64,000 nucleotides of DNA. It comes from Sneathiella sp. HT1-7 (lineage in GTDB: Bacteria; Pseudomonadota; Alphaproteobacteria; Sneathiellales; Sneathiellaceae). Of the stretch, positions 1 through 10,104 are shown piece by piece. The notes beneath the pieces are model-generated. The model made no database searches, was not told the DNA's origin, and was given only the letters and a program-made list of their open reading frames with translations. Made by a program: the position numbers and the translations under genes. How positions within the stretch are numbered: position 1 is the first letter of the stretch; each line of letters opens with the position of its first letter. Where the stretch lies: assembly GCF_020731145.1 (NCBI RefSeq), contig NZ_JAJFZN010000002.1:682001-746000 (forward strand), written 5' to 3'.

Positions 1-758
1 GAATTGAAGAAAATGCGGCGCGGCTTCAGGCTGGGGAATATCTTGTTCCGGCCGCGATTTCCGGCATTGACCTGATGGCGCTGTTTGTCTCGGGCAAGGT
101 GATCGAGCGACGGCTGACAATCCCCGAAGGCCTGCAAAGCCGCGAGATAAAAGCGCTGGTTGAGGCCGCACCTGGGCTTGAGGGGGAGATTACGCGGGAG
201 ATGCCCGAAGGGGCGTTCCTGCCTGAGACTTACCAATATCGCCTTGGGGATAGCCGGGATGAACTGGTTGGGCGCATGGCGGCGGCGATGCAAGGGGCGA
301 TTGCGTCGGTCATCGCGACAACACCGCTTCCGAAGGAAATAAAAACCCCGGAAGATCTGGTCATACTTGCCTCCATCGTCGAGAAGGAAACCGCAGTTCC
401 CGAAGAGCGGCCGCGCGTCGCCGGGGTGTTTCTCAATCGATTGCGTAAGGGGATGATGCTGCAATCGGACCCAACAGTGGTCTATGGTGTCACGCTGGGC
501 AAGCGCGATCTTGGTCGTCCGCTCAGTAAGAAGGATCTCGCCACCCCGACTGAGTATAACACCTATCAGATGATGGGGCTGCCCAAGGGGCCGATTGCCA
601 ATCCGGGTCTTGAAAGCCTGAGCGCCGTATTACAGCCCGAAGAGACGAAGTTCCTCTATTTCGTGGCTGACGGGACGGGCGGGCATGCTTTTTCCACCAC
701 GTTGGACGGGCATAACGACAATGTCCGCAAATGGCGCAAGCTCAACAAAAACAAGTAA
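1..758 (+). CDS. mltG: Endolytic murein transglycosylase MltG (5' end missing)
   Basis: The reading frame is open from base 3, so the N-terminal membrane anchor and part of the LysM-like region lie outside the window. The visible part begins with a short stretch containing LQAGEYLVPA and runs to the normal C-terminus. The catalytic domain carries the VEKET motif that holds the catalytic glutamate of the YceG/MltG family, followed by the conserved NRL and SDPTVVYG segments. MltG is an inner-membrane enzyme that cuts nascent glycan strands and is thought to end their elongation. A later in-frame ATG at 75 would cut into the conserved region, so it is not the start. In many alphaproteobacteria mltG precedes yicC and gmk, and the same order is seen here with one extra gene between. 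Confidence 0.93.
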   Translation, partial: IEENAARLQAGEYLVPAAISGIDLMALFVSGKVIERRLTIPEGLQSREIKALVEAAPGLEGEITREMPEGAFLPETYQYRLGDSRDELVGRMAAAMQGAIASVIATTPLPKEIKTPEDLVILASIVEKETAVPEERPRVAGVFLNRLRKGMMLQSDPTVVYGVTLGKRDLGRPLSKKDLATPTEYNTYQMMGLPKGPIANPGLESLSAVLQPEETKFLYFVADGTGGHAFSTTLDGHNDNVRKWRKLNKNK

Positions 759-839
759 AACCTCTCCACCGCCTGATTTGACACAAATAATCGCTGCCAG
801 ACGTCATTGCCGAAAATGATTAGGTAAGGAGCGGGCCCC

Positions 840-2045
840 ATGGCGGTGAGTACGGATACGATACAGACGTTGCTCCGGCAGCGTCAGGACCTGCGGGAGG
901 CCCTGCTTAACTTGCGTAAAGAGATTGCGACTCTCGATGCCTCCTCCCTTGATCTGGTGAACAAGAATATAAAGACCTCCGCCCCGCCGACTGTGGCGGC
1001 TCAGCCCGCGCCCTCGCTTGCAGTCAAACCTGCTGCCGCGGAAATTCCGTCCAAGGAGACGCCTGAACCGCCGTCTGAGCCTGAACAACAAACCGGAACG
1101 GTGGCTCCCGCGTTGGAAAAAAATACGATATCGCCAGAGGCCCCGACCCGCAAGGAGCCTGTGTTGACGGCGCCAACTGCCGCGCCACAAAAGAAGCCTG
1201 AGGCTACACCGAAGCTGGCGACGGATGAGGATCAGCAATCTGCCCCGAAAGAAGAGGCCAAAAAGGAGTCGGCCGAAAAATCGGATGTGCCCGACGATCC
1301 GCCAAAGGAAGAAGAGGGGGATCACGATGATCTAACGGAGTTGTTGGAAAAGGCGCGGGCTTTATCGGACTATTTGCTCGATCACCCATCCAAACTCCCT
1401 GCGGCGGAGCTGGGGGCGCTTGATGCCGCCATCACGGTGAGTGAGGCGGCCAATACCCCGGCGGAGAAGAAAGCCTGCTATCATACTTTGCAGGCGGCCT
1501 ATCGCAAGATATCGGCGGCAACTTTTGCGGCCTCCGGCATAAGTGGCACAACACTGCAGGATAGCGCGGCGGGGGCACCGCTCCTCTGGACGATCCCTTT
1601 TGCAATTTCCCTCCTGATCCTTATCGTCTTTCCGCTTTTGCTGCTCGCCCGGCATCTGATCGGGGAGATGTTCACCAATGATTTCGCCGTCGACCTCATC
1701 TGGTCCTTCGGGCTTGCCGCCGCTTTTCTCTGGGGCGTGGTGGGGGCGCTTACGTTGCTCGCGCTTAATATCGCGCGGTTGGTGTATCGCCGCCGCTTCG
1801 ATGGCGGGGGGCGAAGATCACCCGCCTTGCGCGGCGCTCTTGGTGGGCTGATCGGGGCGGTGGCGTTCATGATCGCCGAGGTTTGGCTCCCCATGAGTGA
1901 CGCGACGGCAGATTTCGCCCTTGATGCGATTGCCTTTGCGGGTGGGATGCTTTCCGCGATCCTGTTCGTTGCCTTGCAACGGATGATCAATGCCATCACG
2001 GGCTGGATTGAACCCGCGACACCCGTCAAGATCGTTAAAAAATAG
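840..2045 (+). CDS. Unknown protein: Pro/Ala/Glu-rich linker plus C-terminal membrane domain
   Basis: I do not recognise a family. The 401-residue product starts with a short helical, charge-rich segment (about residues 1-40), then a long low-complexity stretch rich in Pro, Ala, Glu and Lys (about 45-155), then a small helical segment. The C-terminal part has about four hydrophobic helices, at roughly residues 245-265, 280-305, 328-348 and 358-378, with Arg-rich loops between. There is no signal peptide, so the N-terminal 240 residues are probably cytoplasmic and the protein anchored at its end. A purine-rich sequence (GGTAAGGAGC) lies just before the ATG. It sits between mltG and yicC on the same strand, which hints at envelope work but proves nothing. 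Its composition suggests a tether or scaffold. Confidence 0.75.
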   Translation: MAVSTDTIQTLLRQRQDLREALLNLRKEIATLDASSLDLVNKNIKTSAPPTVAAQPAPSLAVKPAAAEIPSKETPEPPSEPEQQTGTVAPALEKNTISPEAPTRKEPVLTAPTAAPQKKPEATPKLATDEDQQSAPKEEAKKESAEKSDVPDDPPKEEEGDHDDLTELLEKARALSDYLLDHPSKLPAAELGALDAAITVSEAANTPAEKKACYHTLQAAYRKISAATFAASGISGTTLQDSAAGAPLLWTIPFAISLLILIVFPLLLLARHLIGEMFTNDFAVDLIWSFGLAAAFLWGVVGALTLLALNIARLVYRRRFDGGGRRSPALRGALGGLIGAVAFMIAEVWLPMSDATADFALDAIAFAGGMLSAILFVALQRMINAITGWIEPATPVKIVKK

Positions 2046-2120
2046 CGCCGCGCGCTTGTCGCCTCCCGCGGAAGCGGATATACAGGAACGCATATCCTGT
2101 CCCTTGCGCATGAGGCCAAT

Positions 2121-3011
2121 TTGACCATAAACAGTATGACCGGCTTTGCCCGGGCGAGCGGCTCCTTCGACGGGGTTGGCTGGCTTTGGGAAGTGAAAAG
2201 CGTCAATGGCCGGGGGCTTGAGGCACGCTGCCGCTTACCGTCGGGCTTCGACCACCTTGAGGACAAGCTACGCAAGCTGGTCAAAGCGCGATTTGAGCGC
2301 GGCAATATTAATGTTCATCTCCAGCTTGAAAGCAGAACGGCAGGTGTGGCTTATCAGGTCAATCGGGGATTTCTCGAAGAGCTGCTCACCCTCGCCGGGC
2401 ATTATGTCGATGATGATCAGGCGCGTCGCCCCCGGATGGATGGCATGCTCGCGCTGCGCGGTGTGATCGAGCCGAAGGAGGATCCCGCCGCTGATGTTGA
2501 TACCGATGCCTTCACGGCGTCGCTGCTCACCTCGGCGGAGGAACTGATGGAGAGTCTGGCTGCTGCGCGCGGAGAAGAGGGGGCACAGCTTTTCCCGGTC
2601 CTGCTTGCGCAGCTCGATGAGATTGAGACGCTGGTCGGTCGCGCAGGCGAGATCACTAAAAGCTGGCCCGAGCGGGCCCGCGCCAAGATCAAGGCGCAGA
2701 TGGCCCTGATCCTGGAGGCGGCGGAGTTGGATGCGGGACGGCTGGAACAGGAACTCGCGCTGTTGACGACGAAAGCGGACATCTCGGAGGAGATTGACAG
2801 GCTTACGGGCCATATCGCGGCAACGCGCGAATTGCTGGAAGGTAGCACGAAAGGCAGTGTGGGGCGACGGCTTGACTTTATCTGCCAGGAATTCAACCGC
2901 GAGGCCAACACTCTGTGTTCAAAGGCCCATGACAAAGATCTCACGCAGATCGGTCTCGATCTCAAGGTGCTGGTGGATAAAATGCGCGAGCAGGTTCAGA
3001 ATATTGAGTAG
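2121..3011 (+). CDS. yicC: YicC family endoribonuclease
   Basis: The 296-residue protein has the YicC N-terminal hallmark (NSMTGFARASG near the start, then VKSVNGRGLEARCRLP) and the C-terminal DUF1732 block ending in GLDLKVLVDKMREQVQNIE. Both domains are present and the length is normal for the family. YicC/YloC proteins are hexameric endoribonucleases linked to stationary-phase survival and RNA turnover. The start used is TTG at 2121, because family members begin only four to six residues before the SMTG motif; the ATG at 2136 is the alternative and would trim five residues. gmk follows after 12 bases on the same strand, the usual yicC-gmk pairing. Confidence 0.92.
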   Translation: MTINSMTGFARASGSFDGVGWLWEVKSVNGRGLEARCRLPSGFDHLEDKLRKLVKARFERGNINVHLQLESRTAGVAYQVNRGFLEELLTLAGHYVDDDQARRPRMDGMLALRGVIEPKEDPAADVDTDAFTASLLTSAEELMESLAAARGEEGAQLFPVLLAQLDEIETLVGRAGEITKSWPERARAKIKAQMALILEAAELDAGRLEQELALLTTKADISEEIDRLTGHIAATRELLEGSTKGSVGRRLDFICQEFNREANTLCSKAHDKDLTQIGLDLKVLVDKMREQVQNIE

Positions 3012-3023
3012 GAAGAGTTAAAG

Positions 3024-3674
3024 ATGTCACCTGAAGTTGAGACAGAGGCGCTGACGCGGCGGGGGTTGATGCTGGTACTGTCCTCTCCATCGGGAGCAGG
3101 GAAAACCACAATTTCCCGCGCACTCTTGGAAGAGGATGAGGGGCTGGTTATGTCCGTCTCTGCGACCACTCGCGCGCGCCGTCCCGGCGAAGATGAGGGC
3201 CGGGACTATTATTTTGTCGAGCCTGTCGATTTCAACCTGATGATTAATCGCGACGAACTCTTGGAATACGCAAAGGTGTTTAACCATTATTATGGCACGC
3301 CGCGCGCTCCTGTTGAGAAGGCTCTGTCAGAGGGGCATGACATCCTGTTCGATATCGACTGGCAGGGCACGCAGCAGCTCGCCCAGAAATCAGGCGATGA
3401 TCTGGTGAGCATTTTCATCCTGCCGCCGTCCACCGCCGCGCTGGAAAAACGGCTCAAGACCCGGGCGCAGGACTCTGCGGAAGTGATTGCACAGCGGATG
3501 TCCAAGGCATCGGAAGAGATCAGTCATTGGCGGGAGTATGACTATGTGGTCGTCAATAAGGATGTCGATCAATGCCTTGCCGAGGTGAAGGCGATCTTGA
3601 AGGCGGAACGGCTCCGCACCCAGCGCCGGGCGGGCCTCATCGATTTCGTCAGTCGCCTGCGCGAGGGTTACTGA
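3024..3674 (+). CDS. gmk: Guanylate kinase
   Basis: It phosphorylates GMP to GDP with ATP, an essential cytoplasmic step of purine nucleotide supply. The P-loop SPSGAGKT sits at residues 21-28, followed by the GMP-binding region with [18 protein letters not shown]. The C-terminal lid and the conserved [10 protein letters not shown] segment are intact. The product is 216 residues, normal for the family, with a short N-terminal extension of about a dozen residues before the core. An AGGAAGAG ribosome-binding site precedes the ATG. Its last seven bases overlap the end of the convergent rsmA gene, so no room is left for an intergenic terminator between them. Confidence 0.97.
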   Translation: MSPEVETEALTRRGLMLVLSSPSGAGKTTISRALLEEDEGLVMSVSATTRARRPGEDEGRDYYFVEPVDFNLMINRDELLEYAKVFNHYYGTPRAPVEKALSEGHDILFDIDWQGTQQLAQKSGDDLVSIFILPPSTAALEKRLKTRAQDSAEVIAQRMSKASEEISHWREYDYVVVNKDVDQCLAEVKAILKAERLRTQRRAGLIDFVSRLREGY

Positions 3675-4501
3675 TCGGCGTAGACCCGCGCCAGCGCGCA
3701 GAATTCCTCCACGGTGAGTTCCTCAGCCCGGCGGGTCGGGGTGATCCCGGCTTTTTCCAGCATGTCTTCCGTCGGCTTGCCGAGGGGTTTGAGGCTGGCG
3801 CGCAGCATCTTGCGACGCTGACCAAAGGCGGCGGCCACCACCCTCTCCAATATCTTCTGGTCGGCGGGGAAGGCGGGCGTGTCACGCGGGCGCAAGGTGA
3901 CGACGGTGCTGGTCACCTTTGGAGGTGGAGTGAAGGCACGCGGCGAGATATCAAACTCCCGCTTTGTCTCGCACAGCCATTGGCAGAGGATGCTGAGGCG
4001 ACCATAGGCCTTTGTACTTGGCACGGCCGTGATACGGTCGGAGACTTCCTTTTGGAACATTAAGGTGAGACTTGAGAACCGATCCCGTTTTCCCAGCCAT
4101 TTGATCAGCAGCGGCGTCGCCACATTATAGGGCAGGTTGGCAATGATCTTCGCCTTGCCGTCAAACAGTGCGGTCTCTTCAATTTCCAATGCATCGTCAT
4201 TCACCACTTCCAGACGGCCGGGATAGGCGTTTGAGATATCGGCCAAGGCGGGGAGGCAGCGGGTATCCTTCTCGATGGCGATGAGGCGTTTTGCGCCCGC
4301 GTCCAATATGGCGCGGGTCAGGCCGCCGGGGCCGGGACCAATCTCGATCACCGTCTTTCCCTCTAGTTTCCCGGCGCAGCGGGCAATGCGTCCGGTGAGA
4401 TTGAGGTCGAGCAGGAAATTCTGCCCGAGTGATTTCTCCGCATTGAGGCCATATCGCGCGATCACTTCACGCAGCGGGGGGAGGGCGTCGCCCTCAGTCA
4501 T
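3668..4501 (-). CDS. rsmA: 16S rRNA (adenine1518/1519-N6)-dimethyltransferase RsmA (KsgA)
   Basis: It dimethylates two adjacent adenines in the terminal helix of 16S rRNA using S-adenosylmethionine, a late quality step of small-subunit assembly. The N-terminal SLGQNFLLD motif, the SAM-binding EIGPGPGG (residues 53-60) and the catalytic NLPYN (122-126) are all present. Length (277 residues) is normal. It is the last gene of the lptF-to-rsmA operon. Its start overlaps the end of pdxA by eight bases, consistent with translational coupling. The pdxA-rsmA pairing is conserved across proteobacteria. Confidence 0.97.
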   Translation of the reverse strand: MTEGDALPPLREVIARYGLNAEKSLGQNFLLDLNLTGRIARCAGKLEGKTVIEIGPGPGGLTRAILDAGAKRLIAIEKDTRCLPALADISNAYPGRLEVVNDDALEIEETALFDGKAKIIANLPYNVATPLLIKWLGKRDRFSSLTLMFQKEVSDRITAVPSTKAYGRLSILCQWLCETKREFDISPRAFTPPPKVTSTVVTLRPRDTPAFPADQKILERVVAAAFGQRRKMLRASLKPLGKPTEDMLEKAGITPTRRAEELTVEEFCALARVYADQ

Positions 4502-5471
4502 TATTTTTGTCGGTCATCGCCGCCGCCATATGCATTGCCGCGATCAGGCTTGCCGGATTTGCAAGGCCTTTGCCGGCGATATCCTCCGCGGTGCCATGGT
4601 CGGGCGAGGTGCGGATGAAGGACAGGCCAAGCGTGACATTGACCCCGCCATCGAAATCGAGGGTCTTGATCGGGATCAGCGCCTGATCATGATACATGCA
4701 GATCGCCGCGTCATATTTTTCCCTCGCTGCTGCATGGAACATGCTGTCCGCCGCATAAGGCCCGGTAATATTCATCCCGTTCGTGCAGAGCTTATCTATC
4801 AGGGGGCGGAGAAGCATTTCCTCCTCGTCTCCGATGCTGCCATCCTCCCCTGCATGGGGGTTTAGCCCGGCAATCGCAAGGCGCGGATTTTCAAGCCCGA
4901 AACGACTTTTTAGGTCCGCATGGGTGGTTTCGATCACACGGGTGAGCAGATCGGCGCTTAGCTTCGCGGGCACCTCCCGGATCGGGATATGGACTGTCGC
5001 GGGCACGACTTTCAGCTTCGGACAGGCGAGCATCATCACCGACTGGCCCGGCCGCTCATCAAGTGCGGCGAGATATTCCGTATGGCCCGGATGGGTAAAG
5101 CCTGCCTCATACAGTCGCTTTTTATGGATCGGGTTGGTGACGAGGGCATGGACTTGCCGGTTCCTGCAAAGCTCGGTGCCGAGGCGAATGGCCTCAATCG
5201 TTTGCTCCGCGTCATTGAGTGTCGGATCAAGCGGGAGGAGCGGGAGTGCACCCGAAAAAACGCCGCGCGCTTCCTCCGGTGATGTGATCTCGGCCAGCGG
5301 CACTTTAGGCTCGAACGTTTCAAGCTGCGCCGCGATAACCTCCCGTCCGCCGATCAGGAAAAAGGGCGAGAGCCGTTCTTCCTTGCGGAGAGACCAGGCT
5401 TTCGCCGTAACCTCGATGCCGATCCCGTTGGGGTCGCCCATGGTGACGGCAAGGAGAGGCACATCGGTCAT
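4494..5471 (-). CDS. pdxA: 4-hydroxythreonine-4-phosphate dehydrogenase PdxA
   Basis: It oxidises 4-phosphohydroxy-threonine in the DXP-dependent pyridoxal phosphate pathway, acting as a metal-dependent cytoplasmic dimer. The N-terminal GDPNGIGIE motif is at residues 12-20 (GDPxGIGPE in most homologues, so Pro is replaced by Ile here). The metal-ligand histidine regions [17 protein letters not shown] and [10 protein letters not shown] are present, as is the C-terminal [12 protein letters not shown] block. The 325-residue length fits. It follows surA by 18 bases and overlaps rsmA, matching the classic surA-pdxA-rsmA order. Confidence 0.96.
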   Translation of the reverse strand: MTDVPLLAVTMGDPNGIGIEVTAKAWSLRKEERLSPFFLIGGREVIAAQLETFEPKVPLAEITSPEEARGVFSGALPLLPLDPTLNDAEQTIEAIRLGTELCRNRQVHALVTNPIHKKRLYEAGFTHPGHTEYLAALDERPGQSVMMLACPKLKVVPATVHIPIREVPAKLSADLLTRVIETTHADLKSRFGLENPRLAIAGLNPHAGEDGSIGDEEEMLLRPLIDKLCTNGMNITGPYAADSMFHAAAREKYDAAICMYHDQALIPIKTLDFDGGVNVTLGLSFIRTSPDHGTAEDIAGKGLANPASLIAAMHMAAAMTDKNND

Positions 5472-5489
5472 GATCTCACCGTCGCGCGC

Positions 5490-6755
5490 CTAGCGGGTCT
5501 CAATGGTCGCGGCATTATGGATATCCTGCAGATAGCCGCGTGCCCGGTTCTCGGCCCGGCGGATCAGGATTTCCTTTCGGATCTCGTTGGGGTCGTTGCT
5601 GCGTGCCTGCGGATCATCGCGGTCACAAACAACGAAAATGCGATAAAGATCTTCGTCCTGATAAGGTTCACTGACATCCCCTGTATCCATGTCTTTCAGG
5701 ATTTCCTTGATATGATCCGGCATGTCACCGAGGCGCAAGCGACCGATATTCCCGCTATCAGAACTGTTCAATTCCGTCAGCAGATCAGGGAGCTGCTCGC
5801 ATCCTTCGATCACGTTGCTGATGGCGGAGGCGAGATTTTTCTGCGTTGCGGCGTCCGAATTTTCTCCGCTGCCAGCCGGAACGACGATTTGCGTGATATC
5901 GAAGGTCACGTCATCAGGGTCGGTATCCAGAATTTTGCGGGATTGCTGTACCAGCAGGATATAATATCCATCGGTCGTGCGTATCGGATCAGAGACTTCC
6001 CCCGGGCGTAAGCTGGGAAGAACAGCTGCAATTTCTGGTGGGACTTCATCTTCCAGCACCCATCCGATCGACCCCCCGGAGGCGGCTGTTGCGCCCTGAC
6101 TGATCTGAGCAGCGGCGCGCTGAAACGAGGCGCCGGACCGAAGCTGAGAAACAAGGTCGGCAACCGCATTGCGGACCTGAGTTTCGGGCGTGTTGGACTC
6201 AACAGGCAGATATATCTCGCTGAGCAGATATTCGCTCTTGCCCTTGTTATTTTCCAGCCGCTGTTGCACGGACTCCACTTCCTCATCCGAAATGGTAATG
6301 CGGGTCATGATCCGTTCCTGGATTACCCGGTTCCATGTCAGGTTGGCGCGAACCTGCGCCAGAATGGTCTCGATATCAACATTGCCCTGCTGGAGCATCC
6401 GGTCTATCTGGCCCGGTTCCATGCCATTGTTTTTCTCAAGGAAAGAAATCGCTTCAAACACCTGTTCATCGCTAACGGAAATATTGAACCGCGCGGCTTC
6501 CTGCATCTTCAACCGGTCGTCAATCAGCCGCGCCACGGTCGGGTTGATGAGCTGCTGGCGGGTTTCTTGTGTGTCGGGAAAGCCGGAGAGCAAAATTGTA
6601 AGCGCAATTCGCTGGTTCAGGTCATAGCCGGAAATGATCTCGTCATTAACGATAGCGACAATTTTCTGCACATCCTGCGCCAGAACTGTCGTCATGACAA
6701 ACAACATAGCCATGCCTGCGAGCAGGGAGCTTTTCAACATTTGACGGATTAGCAT
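5490..6755 (-). CDS. surA: Periplasmic chaperone / peptidyl-prolyl isomerase SurA
   Basis: A signal peptide (about residues 1-26, ending near VLAQ) precedes the SurA N-terminal chaperone domain with IVAIVNDEIISGYDLNQRI. A PPIC-type parvulin domain lies around residues 170-275 (GGSIGWVLEDEVPPEI, then DGYYILLV). A second, more degenerate PPIC-like segment ends near residue 395. The 421-residue size matches SurA. It escorts unfolded outer-membrane proteins through the periplasm, including LptD, which is encoded just upstream in the same operon. Translation could also begin at the second Met (residue 6); either start leaves a signal peptide. Confidence 0.93.
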   Translation of the reverse strand: MLIRQMLKSSLLAGMAMLFVMTTVLAQDVQKIVAIVNDEIISGYDLNQRIALTILLSGFPDTQETRQQLINPTVARLIDDRLKMQEAARFNISVSDEQVFEAISFLEKNNGMEPGQIDRMLQQGNVDIETILAQVRANLTWNRVIQERIMTRITISDEEVESVQQRLENNKGKSEYLLSEIYLPVESNTPETQVRNAVADLVSQLRSGASFQRAAAQISQGATAASGGSIGWVLEDEVPPEIAAVLPSLRPGEVSDPIRTTDGYYILLVQQSRKILDTDPDDVTFDITQIVVPAGSGENSDAATQKNLASAISNVIEGCEQLPDLLTELNSSDSGNIGRLRLGDMPDHIKEILKDMDTGDVSEPYQDEDLYRIFVVCDRDDPQARSNDPNEIRKEILIRRAENRARGYLQDIHNAATIETR

Positions 6756-6834
6756 TCTTAAAAATCTTTACGTGTTCTTACAAAAATATTCCGCCACTTT
6801 ATGCAGCTAGGACATAGAATAACCTGTTCCGACC

Positions 6835-9003
6835 CTAGTTGAAAGGCAGCAGTCTGAATTTGACGCTGACCCGGGTTTCCGGCTCGACATCCCGGTCACG
6901 TGTGAAAGAACGTTTTGCTTCCAGTGCAAACCCGAAACATTCATCCAGATATTCAAAACCGAGTGTCCCGTCAATGGAATTACCGCTGTTGACGAGATTG
7001 CGCCGATAGCTGCCATAAACGCTCCAGAAATCGGCGACTTTTGTCTTGCCCTCGACATAGATTTCCTCGCGTTTGTCCTGTGTCAGACCATTGGGGTCAT
7101 CGCGCAGGTAAACATAGCCAAGGTTGAACCAGTTGTCCGTTGTGCCCAACGCCATGGTCACCTCGTTCCGGGCAAGATAGAGGCTGTCATGATCGAGACG
7201 TACACGGTTCACGAATTGCAGATAATCGGCGGGGCGGATTTCAAGACGGGCGACATAATCTGAGAACTGATCTTCCAGACCGGTGCCGTTGGCAAAGCCG
7301 GTGTTGTCGCTGAAATTATAGCTCTGCCCGAACAGGAAGGTGGTGTACCCACCGGAGGCCCCATAGACCCCCATGTTGATGCCGTAGTTAACACGGCCAC
7401 CGGTTTCTACTTCGTCGAGACCAGCATAACGGTTGGAGCCGAACAGGTTTGTATCGTCAAATTCAAAGCTGAGGCTGTCCTCGTTCGGGGTGTCTTTATC
7501 CCCAATTACATCGGACCAGACAGCCTCGACAATTGGTTCGACCAGTTGGCGAATGGAGCCGGACTGGCGGACAAAGGGATAGCGCCATTCAATTGAGGCG
7601 GAGGGGACAACGCGGCCATAGAAGTCATTCTGGTCCGTCGCGCTGGAGGGATCATCCGGATTGGCGAGGATATCATGAGCATAATAAAGATCACCGCGGA
7701 GCGACGTATCGAAGGTGATGACCTGGCCGTTCGCCGTGGTGTAGGGAACGTGATATCCGCCCTCCAGCGAGAAGCGGTCAGTGTCTTGCCCATCGGTCCG
7801 GTATATCGCAAGGGCATCGGCATCGGCGCTGAACCGGCCACCAAAGGAATTAGGCTCACCAACATAGGAATAGTTCCACCAGGCGGGCACAACCGGGGTC
7901 TCGCCCGAGACATCTTCTTCGGTCAGCCCCTGAAAACTATAGGCGCTAAGGAGCGAGAAATTTCGGCCCCGCTGTCCTTGCAGATAGACGGTCGAGGTCA
8001 AGGTGTCGTCATCGCTGATGTCGTATTTATCGAGATAGGTATCGTTAGTCGTGCGGAAAACATCGAAGCCCCAAATCCATCCGTCATCAATTTTGAACTG
8101 GCCGTCGCCGCGAATATGTCCCTGAAACTCGTCATCCCCGGTCTCTATATTGTTATCGTCCACTTCCTCGACATAGGTGAGGGAGCCGTCAATCTTGAAG
8201 TTGCCGCTCTCGACCGCCTGACGATATTCCGCCGCCATCTGCAACCCTTCCTTGGTGGTCAGTGTCGGCGTAACGGTCAGGTCTTTGTCTTCGGAAATGA
8301 CATAGTAATAGGGAATGCTGATGCCATAGCCGAGGGTGGATGAATCAAACACTGTGGGTGCGAGGAAGCCGCTCTCGCGATCGACCGTCGGGTCGGGATG
8401 AGAGAAATAGGGGGTATAGGCAATCGGTACGCCGAAGAATTCCAGAAAGGCGTTGCGATAGGTGATGGTTTTTTCCGACCGGTCATGAATAACCTTTTCG
8501 GATTTGATCTGCCAGATCGGCGCGCGCTCCGGATCCTCGCGGCAGGGCTCACAGCTTGTAAAAACAGCCTTTGTCATGACTGTTCGGTTTTCATTCTCAC
8601 GCACCGCGTCATGGGCGGCGAGGCGGGAATTATCGGTGAAGAGGAGCTTGAAATCCCGGATCGCCCCGGTTTTGAGTTCGTTCTCAAGCTCCATATTATC
8701 CGCAAACAGGACGTTGCCCGTCGGGTCCACCAGAACGACATTCCCGTCTGCCCGGACCGTATCAGTGGCAATGTCATAAATCAGTCTGTCGGATTTCAAA
8801 ATGCGATCACCCTGCACAATCTCGACGTTGCCGGTGGCTTCGACCCGTTGCTCGGCGTTGAAATACGTCACCTCATCCGCGCTGAGGAGGGCTTCCTTGG
8901 AAAGATCGAGCTCGTCCGACGGCGCTTCCTGCCCGACGGCGACGCTGATCGGGGCGGGTAGCAGCAGAAGCGCTGCAAGGGAAAGAGGCATCATCCGCCG
9001 CAT
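6835..9003 (-). CDS. lptD: LPS-assembly protein LptD
   Basis: This outer-membrane beta-barrel inserts lipopolysaccharide into the outer leaflet together with LptE. The 722-residue product starts with a signal peptide (about residues 1-24), then a periplasmic OstA/LptA-like beta-jellyroll domain (about 35-150, with VEATGNVEIVQGD). The long remainder is the LptD C-terminal barrel and ends in an aromatic residue-rich strand with terminal FN. A CEPC pair lies after the jellyroll and one Cys near the C-terminus (ECFGF), so an inter-domain disulfide like that of other LptD proteins is possible. It lies three bases after lptG, which places the inner-membrane export complex and the outer-membrane acceptor in one transcript. 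Confidence 0.95.
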   Translation of the reverse strand: MRRMMPLSLAALLLLPAPISVAVGQEAPSDELDLSKEALLSADEVTYFNAEQRVEATGNVEIVQGDRILKSDRLIYDIATDTVRADGNVVLVDPTGNVLFADNMELENELKTGAIRDFKLLFTDNSRLAAHDAVRENENRTVMTKAVFTSCEPCREDPERAPIWQIKSEKVIHDRSEKTITYRNAFLEFFGVPIAYTPYFSHPDPTVDRESGFLAPTVFDSSTLGYGISIPYYYVISEDKDLTVTPTLTTKEGLQMAAEYRQAVESGNFKIDGSLTYVEEVDDNNIETGDDEFQGHIRGDGQFKIDDGWIWGFDVFRTTNDTYLDKYDISDDDTLTSTVYLQGQRGRNFSLLSAYSFQGLTEEDVSGETPVVPAWWNYSYVGEPNSFGGRFSADADALAIYRTDGQDTDRFSLEGGYHVPYTTANGQVITFDTSLRGDLYYAHDILANPDDPSSATDQNDFYGRVVPSASIEWRYPFVRQSGSIRQLVEPIVEAVWSDVIGDKDTPNEDSLSFEFDDTNLFGSNRYAGLDEVETGGRVNYGINMGVYGASGGYTTFLFGQSYNFSDNTGFANGTGLEDQFSDYVARLEIRPADYLQFVNRVRLDHDSLYLARNEVTMALGTTDNWFNLGYVYLRDDPNGLTQDKREEIYVEGKTKVADFWSVYGSYRRNLVNSGNSIDGTLGFEYLDECFGFALEAKRSFTRDRDVEPETRVSVKFRLLPFN

Positions 9004-9006
9004 TTT

Positions 9007-10104
9007 CTAGCCATCCTCCAGATGAAACATCATGGCCAGCCCGAACAAGGTGATGGCCACGGCGGGAATCCAGGCGGAGAAAATGATTGGCAGACTCCCC
9101 GACAATCCCAACGCATAGATAATATCCGTCATGAAATAAAATACAAAGCCGGTGGTAATGCCGCCGAGCACCATCAACACGGTGCGACCCTGCCGTAAGG
9201 TACGCAACGAGAAGGTCGCGGCGACCAGCACCATGGCCAGCATCAGGATCGGTCCCGCCATCAGGCTGTACCAATGCAGACGGTGGCGATCACCAGAAAA
9301 ACCGGCGAGTTCCAATGTCTCGATAAAACCGGGGAGGTCCCAGAACGAGAGCGTCGCCGGGGAGGCAAAGCTTTCCTGAATTTGCAGGACCGTAAGTGTT
9401 GTCGGCAGTTCCAGTTTGTCGCGCCGCTCCGCCGGTTTGTTGGGGCCGGTGATCACGACATTATCGAGTTCCCAGTATCCCGGATGGAGCCGTGCCTGAT
9501 CGGCATCGATCCGGCCGGTAAACTGGTCTTCGGGGTCATACTCGAAAATGATGACGTCCGTCAGGTCGAGACCGCGGTTGATGGCCCCGCGCGCATGAAT
9601 GACCGACAAGCCGTCCTCGTCCAGCTGCCTGAGCCAGAGATCGTTGGTGGAGAGGGTCAGCAGGTTCGATTTCGTCTCGAAATATTTCGCCTCCATCCGG
9701 TCGTTACGGGCTTGCATCTCGGCGGCGATGGGATTGATCACGGTCAGGACCAGCAAACCGACGATAAAGGCAATGAAGAGAGAGGGGAAAAGAAATTGCC
9801 AGACCGACACCCCGGTTGCGCGGATGACGGTGAGTTCGCTGGATTTCGACAGACGGAAGAAGGTCAGCATACCTCCGAACAGCGCGATAAAAGGCAGCAG
9901 TTTCAGCGCCAATGTCGGAATGCGCAGCAGCACCATCTCCAGCAGGATGAAGATCGTGATATCGCCGCGATCACCGCCCCGGCGCAATGCCTCGATAAAA
10001 TCGGCGAGGAACACAATAGTCATCAGCACGCCGAAAATAACGGCGACATTCTTGATGAACTGCTTGGCAAGGTAGATGGAAAGCGTTTCAGGTAACAACA
10101 TCAA
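9007..10104 (-). CDS. lptG: LPS export ABC transporter permease LptG
   Basis: LptG is one half of the LptB2FG inner-membrane complex that extracts LPS and pushes it along the Lpt bridge. The 365-residue YjgP/YjgQ-family protein has the expected plan: an N-terminal pair of membrane helices with LAKQFIKNVAVIF and ALKLLPFIALFGGML, a periplasmic beta-jellyroll (about residues 125-265), and three C-terminal helices. It overlaps the end of lptF by four bases (ATGA type), so the two permease subunits are probably translationally coupled. Confidence 0.95.
   Translation of the reverse strand: MMLLPETLSIYLAKQFIKNVAVIFGVLMTIVFLADFIEALRRGGDRGDITIFILLEMVLLRIPTLALKLLPFIALFGGMLTFFRLSKSSELTVIRATGVSVWQFLFPSLFIAFIVGLLVLTVINPIAAEMQARNDRMEAKYFETKSNLLTLSTNDLWLRQLDEDGLSVIHARGAINRGLDLTDVIIFEYDPEDQFTGRIDADQARLHPGYWELDNVVITGPNKPAERRDKLELPTTLTVLQIQESFASPATLSFWDLPGFIETLELAGFSGDRHRLHWYSLMAGPILMLAMVLVAATFSLRTLRQGRTVLMVLGGITTGFVFYFMTDIIYALGLSGSLPIIFSAWIPAVAITLFGLAMMFHLEDG

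Noticed and set aside
1499-2305. Minus-strand frame of 268 codons
   Set aside because: Overlaps the membrane protein gene and yicC on the other strand, is Arg/Ser-rich and has no motif.
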